Assembly (NCBI RefSeq): GCF_040676675.1 | Contig: NZ_JBFAPK010000047.1 | Span: forward strand, 1 to 64,000 | Length of the DNA: 64,000 bases | Direction: 5' to 3' | Source: JBFAPK01 sp040676675 | Lineage (GTDB): Bacteria > Actinomycetota > Actinomycetes > Mycobacteriales > Micromonosporaceae | Shown here: one piece after another, positions 61,232-64,000 of the stretch | Numbering within the stretch: the first letter of the stretch is position 1 | How the letters are laid out: each line of letters starts with the position of its first letter | Program-made: the position numbers and the translations under genes | Notes under the pieces: generated by a model | What the model was told of the DNA's origin: nothing | Database searches by the model: none | The model's input: only the letters and a program-made list of their open reading frames with translations

Positions 61232-61642
61232 AGAGACGGGACCGGCGGGGGCGGGAGGGGTGGGGCGGTTCAGCAGCAGTCGGTGCAGCGCGACGAGCGG
61301 GAGCACGCCCACCGGGTACCAGGCCAGGTCGACCGGGTCGAACTGCACGCCCAGCACGAGCCGCGCCAGCAGGCTGCGCTGCGACAGCGCGGCCGGAACG
61401 TGGGTGAGCTGCGCGGTCTCGACCAGCCAGCAGAACCCGACCGCGATCGCGCCGGCCACCAGGGGCCGGGCCCGGGCCCGGCAGAGAAACACCCCGGCGT
61501 AGACCATCGACGCGTAGAGCGCGGTGCCCGAGTACTGCCGCAGCGCGCCGTCGTCGAGGGCCCGGATCGCCAGCGCGAGGCCGAGGAACCCGGCCGCCGC
61601 CGCCAGCGCCGACAGCCGTACCGGCCAACCTCCGCGGAACAT
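61196..61642 (-). CDS. DUF2809 family membrane protein
   Basis: A 148-residue membrane protein with four to five segments and the DUF2809 blocks 'YSGTALYASMVYAGVFLCRA', 'FCWLVETAQLT' and 'RLVLGVQFDPVDLAWYPVG'. Function unknown; some members sit near VanZ-like proteins. ATG 61642 is preferred to GTG 61645. Its C-terminal 'SADHGDVAADRH' is encoded by the family B repeat. Flanked by two repeats of the same subtype. Confidence 0.8.
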   Translation of the reverse strand: MFRGGWPVRLSALAAAAGFLGLALAIRALDDGALRQYSGTALYASMVYAGVFLCRARARPLVAGAIAVGFCWLVETAQLTHVPAALSQRSLLARLVLGVQFDPVDLAWYPVGVLPLVALHRLLLNRPTPPAPAGPVSADHGDVAADRH

Positions 61643-61662
61643 CACCCGAGCCTAACCGCCCC

Positions 61663-61735
61663 CGCGATCATGAAGTTGTGGCCCTCGCGAAGGCCGCGAA
61701 GTAGGGCATACTGCCGGCCACAACTCCATGATCGA
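61663..61735. repeat. Family B palindromic repeat, copy 4
   Basis: Arms 61663-61684 and 61716-61735; the interior is very similar to copy 3 (gcgaaggccgcgaagtag), so copies 3 and 4 are one subtype. Confidence 0.85.
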
Positions 61736-61755
61736 CGGGGTTGGCGGGTGGTGGG

Positions 61756-64000
61756 TCAGCGCTCGAACGCCTGGAACTCCGCCACGCGTACCTGGGCGCG
61801 GAACTGGCTGGCGGTCGCGCAGTCGGTCGCGTTGTTCGGGTCGTCGTCCTGCTCACCGGCGTACTCGGGCCCGCCGGTGCACTGGCTGGCCTTGACCTCC
61901 AGCCGCAGGTGGGTGGCGACGGTCCTGCCGATGTCGAACGACCGCAGGTTCAGGTCGCGCGAGTACGGCCGGAACTTCCCGGCCGGGAACGCGTCCGGGC
62001 GGCTCGTGTAGACCCGGCGGTAGTTCGCGTCCACCGAGCAGTCGGCCACCTCGGCGTTGCAGGCGAGCACGCTGAACGAGCGCAGTGCCGAGAGCCGGTT
62101 CTGGGTGCCCGCGTCGACGTCCCCGTTGATCGACGGGCGCAGGTACGCGCTCACGTTCACCTTGCGTACCGTCCGCGGCTGCCCGCCCGGGAGCGCCACC
62201 GTGACCCGCTTGCCGGCGACCCCGTCCAGCGACGCCCAGTTGGTCGTCTCGGTGTCGTCGGCGATCCGGTCGAGGTTGACCCCGTCGCCGGAGACCACCG
62301 CGCCCGAGGCGAGCGAGGCGAGGTTGCGCTCCAGCGAGACGTCCAGCCGCTCCGGCTTGCCCGCGCCGTGGCCCCGGCCCGCCTTGAACTCGCGGGTGAA
62401 CCGGGTGTGCCCGAAGCCGGGCGCCACCGCGATCAGGTCGAACCTGCCCGGTACCACCTCGAACGTGTCCGGCAGCGCCGTGTTCGGGTCGGTGTCGGCG
62501 ACCGGTACCGCCCGGGCCTCGTAGTCACCCACGTAGATCCGGACCGGCGCGCCCGCGCTCTCGCCCCTCGGGTTCACCTTGACGGTGACGTTGCGGGCGT
62601 ACGGCGAGGCGAAGCTCGGCGTCGGGTCCGTGTCGGCGGCGCCGTTGGTGGCCGCGTCCCGGCCCATGCCGGACTCCGCGAACGCGTTCCAGATCAGGTC
62701 CTGGTTGCGCCCGCCGAAGCGCAGCTGGTCGGCGGTGAGCATGTTGTCGCGCATGTCGAGCATGCTCACCGAGCTGGCCGCCTGGAGCAGGAACGAGTCG
62801 AAGACCAGCTGCGACCAGCGCCGGTTGCCCGGGCAGCGGTCGACCGGGATCTTCCCCTCGGCGCACGCCTTCTGGATCGCCGGGGTGCCGAGGCCGTACC
62901 GGTGGACCAGCGCGTCGCGGACCCGGTGGTTGGTGGCGCCCCAGATCTCGCCGTCGGAGTGCACCGCCGGGCCGTTGAGGTCGTACCCGACGTCGGAGTA
63001 GTTCAGCGGGCTGCGGCTCAGGTCGTAGTTGCGGATGCCGCTGATGGTGTTGCCGGTGACGTAGCCGCCCACGATGAACGGGCTCGACCCCGGCGCGCGC
63101 AGGCCGTTCTGGAAGAGGTACTCGGTGGCGAGCAGGTCGCTCCAGGACTCGCCCATCGAACCGCCCTGGTGGCCGCTGATCCCCGCGTCCGGCCCGGCGA
63201 TCATGCGGTTGCTGATCGCGTGGGTGTACTCGTGCCCGATCACCGTCATGTCGTAGTCGCCGTCCACGCAGGGCGGGTACGACGTACCGGCGATCGGCTG
63301 CCACAGGTACATGTTGGTGGTCGGCGGTTGGCCGTCGCGCGGTGTGCCCTGGTTGGCGTTGTTGCGGTTGCCGCTCAGCGCGCCCTGCTGGGCGCGGCCC
63401 TGCTCCGCGTCGCCGCCCAGCCCCTCGGCGGTGAGGTTGACCGCCTGGAGGTTCCACGCCGACTCGTCGAAGCCGAGCCGGTACGCCCAGTCGTGCATCC
63501 GGTTGTGCATGGCGAAGAGGTTCGCGAGCGCCGCGTCCGCGTCGTTGCGCTGCGCCGACTGGAACACCTCCGGGTTGCACCGGGCCCGGTGCCACTGGTC
63601 GGTGAAGGGGTACGTGTAGTCGCGGGTCGCGCTCTCGGTCGCCGGTACGTTCGGCGTGCCGGCGCCCCAGGAGAGGACGTTGTTTGCGTTGTTGCCCCGG
63701 GACGTGTGCGTCGGCTCGCCGGTGGCCAGGTCCAGGTCCCACGCCTCGGCGCTGGCCGCGTCCCGCACCAGCCGGTCGCAGCCGGGCGCCCAGACCAGGC
63801 ACCAGCGTTCGCGCTGGTCGCGACCGGGCCGGACGGTGGCGGGCGGGGCGGCGGGGAAGACGGCCCACCGCGGGTTGTCCGAGTCGAAGTCGACCAGGTC
63901 CTCGCGGACCAGCACCTCGCCCGTACGACCGTCCACGAAGGTGGTGAACGCGGTCGGCTCGCCGGTGCTCCGGCCGATCAGCGTCACCTCGTACGCGGCG
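61756..64000 (-). CDS. M36 (fungalysin) metallopeptidase, N-terminus beyond window
   Basis: At least 748 residues; the 5' end runs off the window. The zinc motif is 'GHEYTHAISNRMI' (HExxH) with the downstream Glu ligand in 'GESWSDLLATEYLF'. 'HNRMHDWAYRLGF' is the family block ahead of the catalytic core. The visible N-terminal part ('FVDGRTGEVLVRED') is the end of the FTP/PepSY propeptide; the C-terminus carries a carboxypeptidase-regulatory-like domain and a discoidin-like module. A secreted protease is expected. Complete on the 3' side. Confidence 0.9.
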   Translation of the reverse strand, partial: AAYEVTLIGRSTGEPTAFTTFVDGRTGEVLVREDLVDFDSDNPRWAVFPAAPPATVRPGRDQRERWCLVWAPGCDRLVRDAASAEAWDLDLATGEPTHTSRGNNANNVLSWGAGTPNVPATESATRDYTYPFTDQWHRARCNPEVFQSAQRNDADAALANLFAMHNRMHDWAYRLGFDESAWNLQAVNLTAEGLGGDAEQGRAQQGALSGNRNNANQGTPRDGQPPTTNMYLWQPIAGTSYPPCVDGDYDMTVIGHEYTHAISNRMIAGPDAGISGHQGGSMGESWSDLLATEYLFQNGLRAPGSSPFIVGGYVTGNTISGIRNYDLSRSPLNYSDVGYDLNGPAVHSDGEIWGATNHRVRDALVHRYGLGTPAIQKACAEGKIPVDRCPGNRRWSQLVFDSFLLQAASSVSMLDMRDNMLTADQLRFGGRNQDLIWNAFAESGMGRDAATNGAADTDPTPSFASPYARNVTVKVNPRGESAGAPVRIYVGDYEARAVPVADTDPNTALPDTFEVVPGRFDLIAVAPGFGHTRFTREFKAGRGHGAGKPERLDVSLERNLASLASGAVVSGDGVNLDRIADDTETTNWASLDGVAGKRVTVALPGGQPRTVRKVNVSAYLRPSINGDVDAGTQNRLSALRSFSVLACNAEVADCSVDANYRRVYTSRPDAFPAGKFRPYSRDLNLRSFDIGRTVATHLRLEVKASQCTGGPEYAGEQDDDPNNATDCATASQFRAQVRVAEFQAFER

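Overview
This is very GC-rich DNA with strong G/C bias at third codon positions, frequent GTG starts, ATGA/GTGA stop-start overlaps and a typical actinomycete gene set (ECF sigma/anti-sigma pair, AfsR/SARP, DUF397/Scr1-type regulator, CebR regulon). The combination points to a soil actinomycete of the Micromonosporaceae (Micromonospora or a close relative). The genus is inference. No rRNA, tRNA, phage or insertion-sequence gene was recognised, so the window reads as chromosome with a few accessory patches.

Layout. 1-2576: HTH gene fragment, membrane anti-sigma factor, ECF sigma factor and a spermidine-synthase-like protein, all minus. 2652-9067: a four-gene minus operon herA - sbcD (Mre11) - sbcC (Rad50) - nurA, the archaeal DNA-end-resection set in a bacterium. 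9340-10904: a RibD/DHFR-like reductase coupled to a tiny Cys-rich protein, then a pRiA4b ORF-3 protein. 11270-17466: the cellobiose locus cebE-cebF-cebG-bglC-cebR. CebR-type operators lie at the cebE promoter and again about 13 kb away before a secreted GH9 cellulase (24763-27711), so the cellulase, importer, intracellular beta-glucosidase and repressor form one regulon. 17538-24505: acyl-CoA dehydrogenase with kinase-like partner, two ACT-domain proteins (one fused to a GNAT acetyltransferase), an aldehyde dehydrogenase and an isochorismatase-fold hydrolase. 27983-30247: a DMT-type membrane protein and a secreted phosphodiester glycosidase.

30626-37227 is the least ordinary part: a G5/excalibur protein, three overlapping helical genes of unknown function, a decayed GntR regulator, a DUF397/DUF5753 regulator pair, and a coupled operon ending in an internally duplicated zinc-ribbon protein preceded by a leader ORF and a strong hairpin. 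37301-40432 is a large AfsR-type regulator. 41005-45565 holds a DUF559-like gene flanked by palindromic repeats, then bioB-bsaP divergent from bioF-bioD. 45711-52487 holds a two-component system and, further on, an ABC exporter operon with an embedded lipase-like hydrolase; both have the same palindrome upstream. 52662-53561 is a junction of two broken genes (CGNR and MFS). 53625-64000 carries a P450 with a lysine-methyltransferase-like gene, two unknown secreted or anchored proteins, a rifampicin-monooxygenase homologue with a short leader ORF, a TetR regulator with a divergent membrane gene, a DUF2809 gene and a partial M36 metallopeptidase.

Two families of short palindromic repeats recur. 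Family A (3 copies) lies only between convergent genes and supplies stop codons. Family B (4 copies) occurs as two pairs, each flanking a single gene. Together with the herA-mre11-rad50-nurA operon, the shared TCS/ABC palindrome and the leader ORF before the rifampicin monooxygenase, they are the most interesting signals here.
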